64,000 nucleotides of DNA from Dinoroseobacter sp049801095 (GTDB lineage: Bacteria; Pseudomonadota; Alphaproteobacteria; Rhodobacterales; Rhodobacteraceae). The notes beneath the pieces were generated by a model. That model was not told where the DNA came from. It made no database searches and worked only from the letters and a program-made list of their open reading frames with translations. The stretch's first letter is position 1; each line of letters starts with the position of its first letter. Position numbers and translations under genes: made by a program. Positions 8,944-16,657 of the stretch are shown here, piece by piece. The stretch spans positions 434,001 through 498,000 of the forward strand of contig NZ_JBNAGH010000003.1 in assembly GCF_049801095.1 (NCBI RefSeq). The letters are read 5' to 3'.

Positions 8944-9978
8944 ATGGCCAAGGACCTTCTGACCTTCACGGAGCGCGGGATCTATTGCCCGGCGGGCGAT
9001 TTCTATATCGATCCCTGGCGGCCAGTGGATCGTGCCCTGATCACCCATGGTCATGCGGATCACGCGCGCCCCGGGCATGCCCACTACCTCGCGACCGAAG
9101 CTGCCGCCCCGGTCATGCGCCACCGTCTGGGGGCGATCACGCTTGAGACCATCCGTTATGGCGAGACGCGCGAGATCGGCGGGGTCGAGGTCAGCTTTCA
9201 TCCCGCGGGCCATGTGCCGGGCTCGGCCCAGATCCGGCTCGCCCATCGCGGGCAAGTTTGGGTCGTCTCCGGCGACTACAAGATCGAGAAGGACGGCTTG
9301 TCGGAGCCCTTCGAGCCCGTGCCTTGCCACGCCTTCATCTCCGAATGCACCTTCGGGCTGCCGGTTTTTCGCTGGGATCCGCAGCCGGATGTGGTGGCCT
9401 CCATCCGGGACTGGTGGGCAGCCTGCGCCGCCGCTGGCAAGACCGCCGTGCTCGGCGCTTATGCTCTGGGCAAGGCGCAGCGGATCCTCGCCCAGCTCGA
9501 CCCGGAACAGGGCCCGATCCTCACCCATGGGGCGGTGGAGGCGACCAATGCCGTTCTGCGGGCACAGGGCCTCGCCCTCCCGCCGACGGTGCAAGTCACT
9601 GCCGAGATCACCGCCAAGACCCATCCCGGGTCGCTGGTGCTCGCCACGCCCTCCGCCCTTGGCACCCCCTGGATGAAACGATTTGGCGCGACGGAAACGG
9701 GCTTTGCCTCCGGCTGGATGCGGATGCGCGGCGTCCGGCGGCGGCGCGGCGCGGACCGGGGGTTCGTCATGTCAGATCACGCGGATTGGCCGGGCCTCAA
9801 TAAGGCGATTGCCGAGACCGGGGCCGAGCGGATCTTTGTCACCCATGGCTACACTTCAGTCTTTCGCAAATGGCTGGAGGATCAGGGCTATGACGCCCAG
9901 ATCGTCGAAACCCAGTTCGAAGGCGAAAGCGTCGAGCCGGATGCGGAAGCCCCCGCCTCAGAGGAGGCTTCCGCGTGA
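8944..9978 (+). CDS. Ligase-associated DNA exonuclease (metallo-beta-lactamase fold)
   Basis: A 344-residue enzyme of the metallo-beta-lactamase/beta-CASP group that accompanies bacterial ATP-dependent DNA ligases. The metal motif THGHADHARPGH lies near residue 34, followed by FHPAGHVPGSAQI, VVSGDYKIEKDGLSEPFEPV (metal-binding Asp) and ISECTFGLP. The C-terminal SDHADWPGLNKAI and VTHGY match the beta-CASP end. Related proteins were once annotated as mRNA 3'-end processing factors. It is the first gene of a tightly coupled operon; its stop codon overlaps the next gene's GTG start (GTGA). A role in trimming DNA ends before ligation is inferred from the association. Confidence 0.9.
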   Translation: MAKDLLTFTERGIYCPAGDFYIDPWRPVDRALITHGHADHARPGHAHYLATEAAAPVMRHRLGAITLETIRYGETREIGGVEVSFHPAGHVPGSAQIRLAHRGQVWVVSGDYKIEKDGLSEPFEPVPCHAFISECTFGLPVFRWDPQPDVVASIRDWWAACAAAGKTAVLGAYALGKAQRILAQLDPEQGPILTHGAVEATNAVLRAQGLALPPTVQVTAEITAKTHPGSLVLATPSALGTPWMKRFGATETGFASGWMRMRGVRRRRGADRGFVMSDHADWPGLNKAIAETGAERIFVTHGYTSVFRKWLEDQGYDAQIVETQFEGESVEPDAEAPASEEASA

Positions 9979-10886
9979 CCGGGCCCAGCGGACCGCAGGG
10001 GATCGGGGACCGGCTCTGGCCACTCTATGCGCGCTATGTCCAGCGCCCGACCCTCGCCTTCACCCCCTCCCAGACCCTGCTGCGGGCCATCTTTGACGTG
10101 ACCGTGTTTCTGGGGGAAAAGCGTTGTCCCGGTGTCACCCAGCGCCGCGTGTCGCTGGGTGGGGTGCCCACGCTGGCCTTGCAGCCCGACGGCTCGGGGA
10201 GCGGGCGGTTGCTCTATCTCCATGGCGGCGGCTTCACCATCGGATCCGCCCGCAGCCACCAGCATATGGTCAGCCATATCGCCCGGGCCGCCGGGGGCAC
10301 CGCATGGTTGCCGGAATACCGGCTCGCCCCGAAGCACCCCTTCCCCGCCGCCCCCGAGGATGTGCTGGAGGCCTATGCAGCCCTTAGCGCCGAGGGACCG
10401 GTCATGGTGGCGGGCGACAGCGCGGGCGGCTGCCTCGCTCTGGGCCTGCTCCACTGGGCCGCGCGGGCCGGGCTGCCGCAACCCAGTGCGCTCGCGCTTC
10501 TGTCGCCCATCGGGCATCTGGATCTGGAGGCGGGCGGCTTTCTGACCCGGCTCGAGACCGAGATCCTGATCCCCGAACGCTGGGGCCGCTACACGGTCGG
10601 GGCCTATCTCGACGGACATGACCCGAGCGATCCCTATGCCTCGCCTCTTGCGGCGCCCCTGCCCGCAGGCCCGCCCACGCTGATCCAATATGCCGAGGGG
10701 GAGGCGCTAGCCAAGGATGCGCTGGCCTCCGCCGAGGCTCTGCGTGCCGCTGGCGCCGAGGTCGCGGTGGAGGTCTATCCCGGCATGCCCCATGTCTGGC
10801 AGATCCATGCGGGCCGCTCCCACAGTGCCGATCGCGCCATCGCGCGTCTCGGGGCCTTCCTCCGCAGCCATGGAGACCCCACGTGA
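9975..10886 (+). CDS. Alpha/beta hydrolase (HSL/acetyl-esterase type)
   Basis: A 303-residue hydrolase of the hormone-sensitive-lipase family. It carries the oxyanion motif YLHGGGFTIGS near residue 77, the nucleophile elbow GDSAGG near 138, an acidic region at LIQYAEGEALAKDA and the C-terminal catalytic His in GMPHVWQ. It probably cleaves short-chain esters; the natural substrate is unknown. The GTG start overlaps the stop of the exonuclease gene by 4 nt, and its own stop overlaps the start of the DNA ligase gene in the same way. An esterase between two DNA-repair genes is unexpected. Confidence 0.88.
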   Translation: MTGPSGPQGIGDRLWPLYARYVQRPTLAFTPSQTLLRAIFDVTVFLGEKRCPGVTQRRVSLGGVPTLALQPDGSGSGRLLYLHGGGFTIGSARSHQHMVSHIARAAGGTAWLPEYRLAPKHPFPAAPEDVLEAYAALSAEGPVMVAGDSAGGCLALGLLHWAARAGLPQPSALALLSPIGHLDLEAGGFLTRLETEILIPERWGRYTVGAYLDGHDPSDPYASPLAAPLPAGPPTLIQYAEGEALAKDALASAEALRAAGAEVAVEVYPGMPHVWQIHAGRSHSADRAIARLGAFLRSHGDPT

Positions 10887-12475
10887 AGCGCTTTGCGGAC
10901 CTCTTCACGGCGCTCGATCAGACCACCAAGATCACGCCCAAGGTCGCGGCCCTCGCGAACTATTTCCACGCAGCCCCCGAGGCGGACAAGCTCTGGACCA
11001 TCGCGCTTCTCTCCGGGCGACGGCCCAAGCGCACGGTCACCACGACGCGGCTGCGGGAATGGGCGGCGGAGCGGGCGGGCATCCCCCTCTGGCTCTTTGA
11101 AGAGGCCTATCCGATTGTCGGCGATCTGGCCGAGACAATCGCCCTCGTCCTACCGCCCCCCAGCCAGTCCAGCACCCGCAGCCTGAGCGACTGGATCACC
11201 GAGATCCGTGGCCTCGCCGCGCTGGAGGAGTCGGACCGCCGGGAATTCATCCTGACGGCCTGGGACAGCCTGCCCCCAACCGAAGCCTTCGTCTTCAACA
11301 AGCTGATCACCGGGGGCTTCCGCATGGGCGTTTCGACCAAGCTGATGACACGGGCCCTGTCCCGGGCCACGGAGATCCCCGAGGCCGAGCTCGCGCACCG
11401 CCTGATGGGCGACTGGACGCCCGAGACCACCAGTTTCGAGGCGCTTGTCCTGACCCGCGATCCGGCGGCGGATCTGTCGAAGCCCTATCCGTTCTACCTC
11501 GCCTATGGGCTGGAGGATGCGCCGGAGACCCTGGGCGATCCGGACGACTGGCAGGCCGAGCATAAATGGGACGGGATCCGCGGTCAGGTGATCCTGCGGG
11601 GCGGACAGCATTTCGTCTGGTCCCGGGGCGAGGAGCTGATGACCGACCGCTTCCCGGAGCTCGCCAGCCTGCGTGATTTCCTGCCCGAGGGCACCGTGCT
11701 CGATGGCGAGCTTCTGGCCTGGGCGGAAGACGCGCCGCTGCCCTTCAACGCCCTGCAGAAGCGGATCGGGCGCAAGACGGTGCCGAAAAAGCTGCTGACG
11801 GAAGCGCCAGTGATCTTGCGCGCCTATGACTTACTGGAAGCGGAGGGGACGGATCTGCGCGACAGGCCCCTTGCCGAGCGCCGCGCGCGGCTGGAGACGA
11901 TGATCGAAGCACTGCCCGAGGGGCTGCCCCTGCGCCTCTCCCCCGCGCTGCAATTCGAAAGCTGGGAGGCGCTGGCAGAGCAGCGCGACGGGTCCCGTGC
12001 GCTCGGGGCCGAGGGCGTGATGCTGAAACGCCGTGCCTCCCCCTATCTCGCCGGGCGCAAGAAAGGGGATTGGTGGAAATGGAAAGTCGATCCACTGGTG
12101 ATCGACGCGGTGATGATCTACGCGCAGGCCGGGCACGGGCGACGCGCGAACCTCTTTACGGACTACACTTTCGCGGTCTGGGACGGGAATGAGCTGGTGC
12201 CCTTCACCAAGGCCTATTCCGGCCTGACCGATGGGGAGTTTCGCGAGATCACCGGCTGGGTCCGCAAGAACACGCTGGAAAGGTTCGGCCCTGTGCGGCG
12301 CGTCACACCCGAGCATGTCTTCGAGATCGCCTTCGAGGGTATTCAAGCCAGCCCCCGCCACAAATCCGGCGTCGCCCTGCGCTTTCCCCGCATGTCGCGC
12401 TGGCGCAAGGACAAGCCGCTGCAAGAGGCGAACACGCTGGAGGATCTCAAGGAGATGCTCGCGACCTATGGCTGA
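10883..12475 (+). CDS. ATP-dependent DNA ligase (bacterial LigB/LigC type)
   Basis: A 530-residue ligase with an N-terminal DNA-binding domain, a nucleotidyltransferase domain with the adenylated lysine in EHKWDGIRGQ (K228), the downstream motifs LDGELLAW, EGVMLKRR and DWWKWK, and an OB-fold C-terminal domain ending with RFPRMSRWRKDKP. It seals nicks using ATP, independently of the NAD-dependent LigA. Its GTG start overlaps the hydrolase stop (GTGA), so the three genes are translationally coupled. The Lhr-type helicase and metallophosphoesterase that usually follow this ligase are not here; the next gene is a flavodoxin-like protein. Confidence 0.93.
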   Translation: MKRFADLFTALDQTTKITPKVAALANYFHAAPEADKLWTIALLSGRRPKRTVTTTRLREWAAERAGIPLWLFEEAYPIVGDLAETIALVLPPPSQSSTRSLSDWITEIRGLAALEESDRREFILTAWDSLPPTEAFVFNKLITGGFRMGVSTKLMTRALSRATEIPEAELAHRLMGDWTPETTSFEALVLTRDPAADLSKPYPFYLAYGLEDAPETLGDPDDWQAEHKWDGIRGQVILRGGQHFVWSRGEELMTDRFPELASLRDFLPEGTVLDGELLAWAEDAPLPFNALQKRIGRKTVPKKLLTEAPVILRAYDLLEAEGTDLRDRPLAERRARLETMIEALPEGLPLRLSPALQFESWEALAEQRDGSRALGAEGVMLKRRASPYLAGRKKGDWWKWKVDPLVIDAVMIYAQAGHGRRANLFTDYTFAVWDGNELVPFTKAYSGLTDGEFREITGWVRKNTLERFGPVRRVTPEHVFEIAFEGIQASPRHKSGVALRFPRMSRWRKDKPLQEANTLEDLKEMLATYG

Positions 12476-12547
12476 ACGGACCCGGCATGCCGGACGCGAC
12501 ATCCGCTGCGCATTGCAGCGGCGGAGTGGTGGAACTACAGGTGGCCC

Positions 12548-13033
12548 ATGGCTGGTTTGATCATTGTCTATCACTCGCGCACCGGCGGCAGCCGACAGAT
12601 GGCCGAGGCGGCGGCAGAGGCCGCCCGCGGCGAGATCGACACGCGGCTCATTCCCGCTTCCTCCGCAGAGCCTGAAGACCTACGCGACGCGGCGGGATTT
12701 CTGTTCTGCGCGCCGGAAAACCTCGCCGCGCTCTCGGGGGTGATGAAGGACTTCTTCGACCGCTGCTACTATCCGCTGCTTGGCGAGATCGAAGGGCGCC
12801 CCTATGCGCAGATGGTCTGCGCCGGATCCGATGGGGAGAATGCCGCCAGACAGACGGCGCGCATTGCCAAAGGGTGGCGCCTGCGGGAGGTTCAACCACC
12901 GCTGATCATTTGCACCCATGCGCAGACGCCCGAGGCGATTCTTGCAGAGAAAACCATCCCCGAGGCAGAGCTGTCCCTGTGCCGGGATCTCGGGGCGGCC
13001 ATGGGGGCCGGGATCAGCATGGGCGTTTATTAG
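12548..13033 (+). CDS. Flavodoxin-fold NAD(P)H-dependent oxidoreductase
   Basis: The 161-residue protein has the flavodoxin-like FMN-binding start (LIIVYHSRTGGSRQMAEAAAEAA, phosphate loop near residues 9-15), GFLFCAPENLAALSGVMKDFFDRCYYPL in the middle (the aromatic/FMN loop region) and YAQMVCAGSDGENAARQ. The family uses FMN for two-electron reductions. It lies 72 bp past the DNA ligase gene on the same strand and may be transcribed with it. The substrate is unknown. It converges on the aldo/keto reductase. Confidence 0.8.
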   Translation: MAGLIIVYHSRTGGSRQMAEAAAEAARGEIDTRLIPASSAEPEDLRDAAGFLFCAPENLAALSGVMKDFFDRCYYPLLGEIEGRPYAQMVCAGSDGENAARQTARIAKGWRLREVQPPLIICTHAQTPEAILAEKTIPEAELSLCRDLGAAMGAGISMGVY

Positions 13034-13075
13034 GCCGCCCGCGCAAACCGGCGGAACACGACCGCCCCCCTGTCC

Positions 13076-14071
13076 CTAGGCCCCGCCCCCGGGCACTGGC
13101 GCGCCTTCGGCCAGAAGCCCCTTGGCCTGCAAACTCTCCCAGAAGGCCGTCGGGATGGGCATGTCGAACCACGCGATGATCTGCTGCAATTCCGTGACGT
13201 CCCGTGGCCCCGGGATCACCGACGTCACAAGCGGATGGCCCAGCGGGAACTGCAGCGCCGCCGCGGCCAGCGGGATGCCGAACGCATCGGCCTCATCGGC
13301 GAGACGCCGGGCCTTTGCCATGACATCCGCCGGAGCCTTGGCATAGTTCCACGTATCGCGCCCGGCAAGGATGCCCGAATTGAACGGCCCGCCGCAGATG
13401 ATCGTTGTCCCCGCAGCCTCACAGGCGGGAAAAAGGGTGTCGAGCGCCGTCTGTTCCAGCAGCGTGTACCGACCCGCCAGAAGAAACACGTCCCAGGACC
13501 CGATCTCCAACGCGGCGGCGCAGGCGGCGTTCTCATTCACACCGATCCCGATCGCCTTGACCGCCCCGGATCCGCGCAACTCGTCCATGGCGCGATAGCC
13601 GCTTTCGGTGAGGTCGCGGAAATGGCGGGCATTCTCCGCGCCATGGGTCATCTCGCCGATGTCATGCACCAGCAGGATATCGATGCGATCCAGCCCCAGA
13701 CGGTGCAGGTTGTCCTCAAAGGCGCGCATGATGCCGTCATAGCTGTAATCATAGATCACGTGGAATGGCAGCGGATCGACCATCCCGAACTCCATGGGGT
13801 TCTCGACCGCCCCCGGCTTCAGCAACCGACCGACCTTGTCCGAGAGCACATAATCCTTGCCGCGCAGGCCATCGCCCATGACGCGCTCGGACCGCCCGAA
13901 CCCGTACCACGGCGCCGTATCGAAATAGCGGAGCCCTGCATCCCGCGCCGCCCGGATCAGCGCGGCGGCCTGACTGTCCTCGAGATCGACGAAGTTTCCG
14001 CCCAGCGGCGCGCCCCCGACGCCCAACGTGTCGATCCTGAGACCTGTCCGTCCGACTTCCCGTGTCTCCAT
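13076..14071 (-). CDS. Aldo/keto reductase (aldose dehydrogenase-like)
   Basis: A 331-residue TIM-barrel oxidoreductase. The catalytic tetrad is visible: FDTAPWYGFGRSE (Asp and Tyr), SDKVGR (Lys) and LVHDIG (His). The C-terminal SVIPGPRDVTELQQIIAWFD segment binds NAD(P). It resembles the branch containing L-fucose/D-threo-aldose 1-dehydrogenase and pyridoxal 4-dehydrogenase; the substrate is not certain. The start at 14071 is preceded by GGGGAGGGACAT, a strong Shine-Dalgarno. It is divergent from the 175-residue unknown membrane protein across 213 bp. Confidence 0.88.
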   Translation of the reverse strand: METREVGRTGLRIDTLGVGGAPLGGNFVDLEDSQAAALIRAARDAGLRYFDTAPWYGFGRSERVMGDGLRGKDYVLSDKVGRLLKPGAVENPMEFGMVDPLPFHVIYDYSYDGIMRAFEDNLHRLGLDRIDILLVHDIGEMTHGAENARHFRDLTESGYRAMDELRGSGAVKAIGIGVNENAACAAALEIGSWDVFLLAGRYTLLEQTALDTLFPACEAAGTTIICGGPFNSGILAGRDTWNYAKAPADVMAKARRLADEADAFGIPLAAAALQFPLGHPLVTSVIPGPRDVTELQQIIAWFDMPIPTAFWESLQAKGLLAEGAPVPGGGA

Positions 14072-14284
14072 GATATGTCCCTCCCCATTCCAGACCTGCA
14101 CTCTAGCGAATGCCCGCGCCGGCGCGATGGGCTCAGGCAAATTGTGATCGGAAGACTGGACCCAACACTCGCTCCACCGAGCAGCCCGGCAGAGATGTCC
14201 GAGCGGAGCGGCCTTTCTGCCCGAGGCAGGCCGCGTCTATACTTCGGGCTCTGCGAGACGGGGCACGGGCAATTGGGGGGCAGC

Positions 14285-14812
14285 ATGAGCGCGCAAAAAG
14301 ACATTTGGGACAAGCTGGAGATCATCGGAAAGCTTCTCTTCGTGCCAATCCTTGTCGGCATGATCGGCCTGTTTGTCGGCAGTTACCAGCAAGAGGCCGC
14401 GCAACAGGACAAGGAGTTCGAGCTTGCCCTCTCCGTGGCATCCACGCCCGAGTTCATCTCCACCGATCCGCTAATTGCCTCTGCGCGGGACTGGGCGAAC
14501 GAGACCCTCCGCGAACGGCTCGGGGAGGATATCCCCCAGTCGGTGCTCGCCGCGACCCAGGGCGACGTGATTGCCGCGATCACACCGCAAACCGCCTTCG
14601 TGGCGATCCAGAGCGGAGAGATCACGCAAGAGCAGATCGCCAAGGATCCCCGGTTCAAGAACTGCCCGCGCGAACCGGTTTCCGTGCTGGTCTCCTGCGT
14701 GGGCGCCGTGCTGAGCTTCATCGAGCAACCCGCACAGATCTCGCGTTTCGACGGGGGCCCGGTCGATTTCGGCAATGGCGTGTCGGTCGAGCGGTTTCTG
14801 ACCGAGTTCTAG
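14285..14812 (+). CDS. Hypothetical single-pass membrane protein
   Basis: I do not recognise this 175-residue protein. It has a short hydrophilic start (MSAQKDIWDKLEIIGKL), one hydrophobic segment at about 17-34 (LLFVPILVGMIGLFVGSY), then an acidic, Gln-rich region. The C-terminal half has a Cys pair (KNCPREPVSVLVSCVG) that could form a disulfide if exported. The alternation of DWANETLRERLGEDIPQS and VIAAITPQTAFVAIQ suggests a small helical domain in the periplasm. GGGGGGCAGC lies before the ATG. It converges on the LysR gene with an 10-bp gap and looks monocistronic. Confidence 0.65.
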   Translation: MSAQKDIWDKLEIIGKLLFVPILVGMIGLFVGSYQQEAAQQDKEFELALSVASTPEFISTDPLIASARDWANETLRERLGEDIPQSVLAATQGDVIAAITPQTAFVAIQSGEITQEQIAKDPRFKNCPREPVSVLVSCVGAVLSFIEQPAQISRFDGGPVDFGNGVSVERFLTEF

Positions 14813-14822
14813 GGCCGAGAGA

Positions 14823-15689
14823 TCACGACAACCGCTCGGCCAGCAGGTCAAAGACCAAGCGGATGCGGCGGCTGGTTTTCAGCTCGCTATGGGTAACGAG
14901 CCAGGTCGGCAGCTTGAACGCCTCGATCTCGGTCAGAACCGGGCGCAGATCCGGGCAGGCGGCGATCGCATGTGTCGGCAGGATCGCGATCCCCAGTCCC
15001 GCACGCGCCATCTCCAGCGCGACATATTGGGACGAGGCGGTGTAGCGGATATTCGCCCGGGACAGGGGCATCCCCGCCGGCACCAGATAGCTGAGCAGAC
15101 GATCCGCATCCACGAAGCTGACAATCTGATGCGCTGACAGGGTCTGCGGCGTCGGGTGGCCCGCGCTCTCCAGATAGCGCGGACTGGCGCAGAACTGCAT
15201 GCTCTCGTCCCGCAGGCGCTTGGCATAGAGGTTCGGCTGCTCCGGCCGGGCATGACGGATCGCGATATCCGCCTCGCGCCGCACCAGATCGCGGATGCCG
15301 TTATCCGCCACGATATCGATCTCCAGACGCGGCGCTTGCACGGATATCTCCGTCAGAAGCGCAGGCAGAACCAGCGCCGAGACCAGCTCGGCTGCGGTGA
15401 TCCGCACCTGCCCCTCGATCGAGCGGGATTGACCCATGGCCGCGAGGGAGACCAGATCCGCCCCCCGTGCCATGGCCTGGACATGGTCCAGCAGGTCGGC
15501 ACCAAAGGGTGTCAGCATCACCGACCGCCCGGTCCGCTCGAAGAGGGTCGCGTTCAGCGCGGCCTCCAACGCGGCGATCTGGCGGCTGATCGTGGGTTGC
15601 GTCTGGCCGAGCGCGCGCGCGGCCCCGGACAGAGAGCCTTCCTCCACCACCGCGAAAAAGGTTTTTGCGTGATCCCAGTCAAACTCCAT
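14823..15689 (-). CDS. LysR-family transcriptional regulator
   Basis: A 288-residue regulator with the LysR helix-turn-helix at about residues 5-62 (DHAKTFFAVVEEGSLSGAAR, QTQPTISRQIAALE) and a substrate-binding domain from about 90. The effector domain includes RREADIAIRHARP, typical of the group. It is divergent from the NmrA-like gene across 143 bp containing repeated TATGCG/CGTATG half-sites, which is the usual arrangement for a LysR protein controlling its neighbour and itself. Confidence 0.92.
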   Translation of the reverse strand: MEFDWDHAKTFFAVVEEGSLSGAARALGQTQPTISRQIAALEAALNATLFERTGRSVMLTPFGADLLDHVQAMARGADLVSLAAMGQSRSIEGQVRITAAELVSALVLPALLTEISVQAPRLEIDIVADNGIRDLVRREADIAIRHARPEQPNLYAKRLRDESMQFCASPRYLESAGHPTPQTLSAHQIVSFVDADRLLSYLVPAGMPLSRANIRYTASSQYVALEMARAGLGIAILPTHAIAACPDLRPVLTEIEAFKLPTWLVTHSELKTSRRIRLVFDLLAERLS

Positions 15690-15699
15690 GGCGGCTCAT

Positions 15700-15760
15700 G
15701 TATGCGATTTTCGTATGCTTGAGAAACACTTTTACGCAATTTAACCAGCATATGCGTATG
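15700..15760. promoter_or_regulatory. Putative LysR operator region
   Basis: The divergent gap holds GTATGCG at 15700-15706, CGTATGC at 15712-15718 and the partly symmetric CATATGCGTATG at 15749-15760. Repeated half-sites about 12 and 40-50 bp apart fit LysR-type recognition and activation sites. No clear -35/-10 pair was identified. Confidence 0.35.
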
Positions 15761-15832
15761 AACTACATCCACCTCTGACAGAGACATCGGCGCCCGACAT
15801 GGGGCCCGCTGACCTATGAAGAGGGGACCGGA

Positions 15833-16468
15833 ATGAAGCTTGTTGTGCTCGGCGCGAATGGCCGAACCGGAGGACATGTGGTGCGCAATGCACTGGCGGC
15901 AGGGGACCATGTGACCGCCGTGGTCCGGTCAGAGGCCAGCCGCCTGACCTTCGATCATGAGCGTTTGACCGTCGTGATCGGCGACCCCTGTGACCCGACC
16001 GTGTTGACGCGGGTCTTTCGCGGGCAAGATGCGGTGATCTCGACCCTCGGGGGGCGTCGCCCCACACGCCATGCCACTGCGATCTATTGGCGATCCGCCG
16101 AGGCGATCGTGGAGGCGGCACAAACCGCTGGGCTGACCAGCGTCGCGGTGACCTCAACCGCGCTGCTTTTTCCAAGCGGGCGCCTGATCGACCGGCTCTT
16201 GACGGCTTTGGTCCACAATGTCGTGCAAAGCGCCACCCGCATGGAGGCGACCTTGCAGCGCGCGGGGCTCGACCTGACCATCGCGCGCTGCGGGTTCCTG
16301 ACCGATGCGGCGGAGACGGGCTACCGCGCGTCGGTGGAGGCCCTGCCCCAGGATGGATCTTCGGTCTCGCGGCGCGGCCTCGCGCGCTTCCTCGTGGAGA
16401 CTATTCGCAACCCCGCCGTCGGCGCGGGCGTCTATGGCGTCTCCGCTCCGCTGGCCCGCCGGTCCTGA
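15833..16468 (+). CDS. NmrA-like NAD(P)-binding protein
   Basis: A 211-residue atypical short-chain dehydrogenase/NmrA-type protein. It begins MKLVVLGANGRTGGHVVRNAL, the NAD(P)-binding GxxGxxG loop at residues 8-14. Further markers are VVIGDPCD, AVISTLGGRRPT, VAVTSTALLFPSGR and LDLTIARCGFLTD. Such proteins are often nucleotide sensors or small oxidoreductases; the canonical YxxxK pair is not evident, so catalysis is uncertain. It faces the LysR regulator and is probably its target. Confidence 0.82.
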   Translation: MKLVVLGANGRTGGHVVRNALAAGDHVTAVVRSEASRLTFDHERLTVVIGDPCDPTVLTRVFRGQDAVISTLGGRRPTRHATAIYWRSAEAIVEAAQTAGLTSVAVTSTALLFPSGRLIDRLLTALVHNVVQSATRMEATLQRAGLDLTIARCGFLTDAAETGYRASVEALPQDGSSVSRRGLARFLVETIRNPAVGAGVYGVSAPLARRS

Positions 16469-16657
16469 CCCGGCCCTTTGACATCTGCTTGCGCCGCCTT
16501 GTCCGGGGGCCTGCAGAAGGCTGATCAACCTCGGCCGCCCCGCGCCCGGCGCGATGCCGGTCTCTTTACCCCCGCGCGCTCCGTAAAATCGACCTCCCGG
16601 CTTGAGCCTCCACCCCTCCCGCCTTACCTCTTGTCCAACCAGATAAGAGGACATCCC

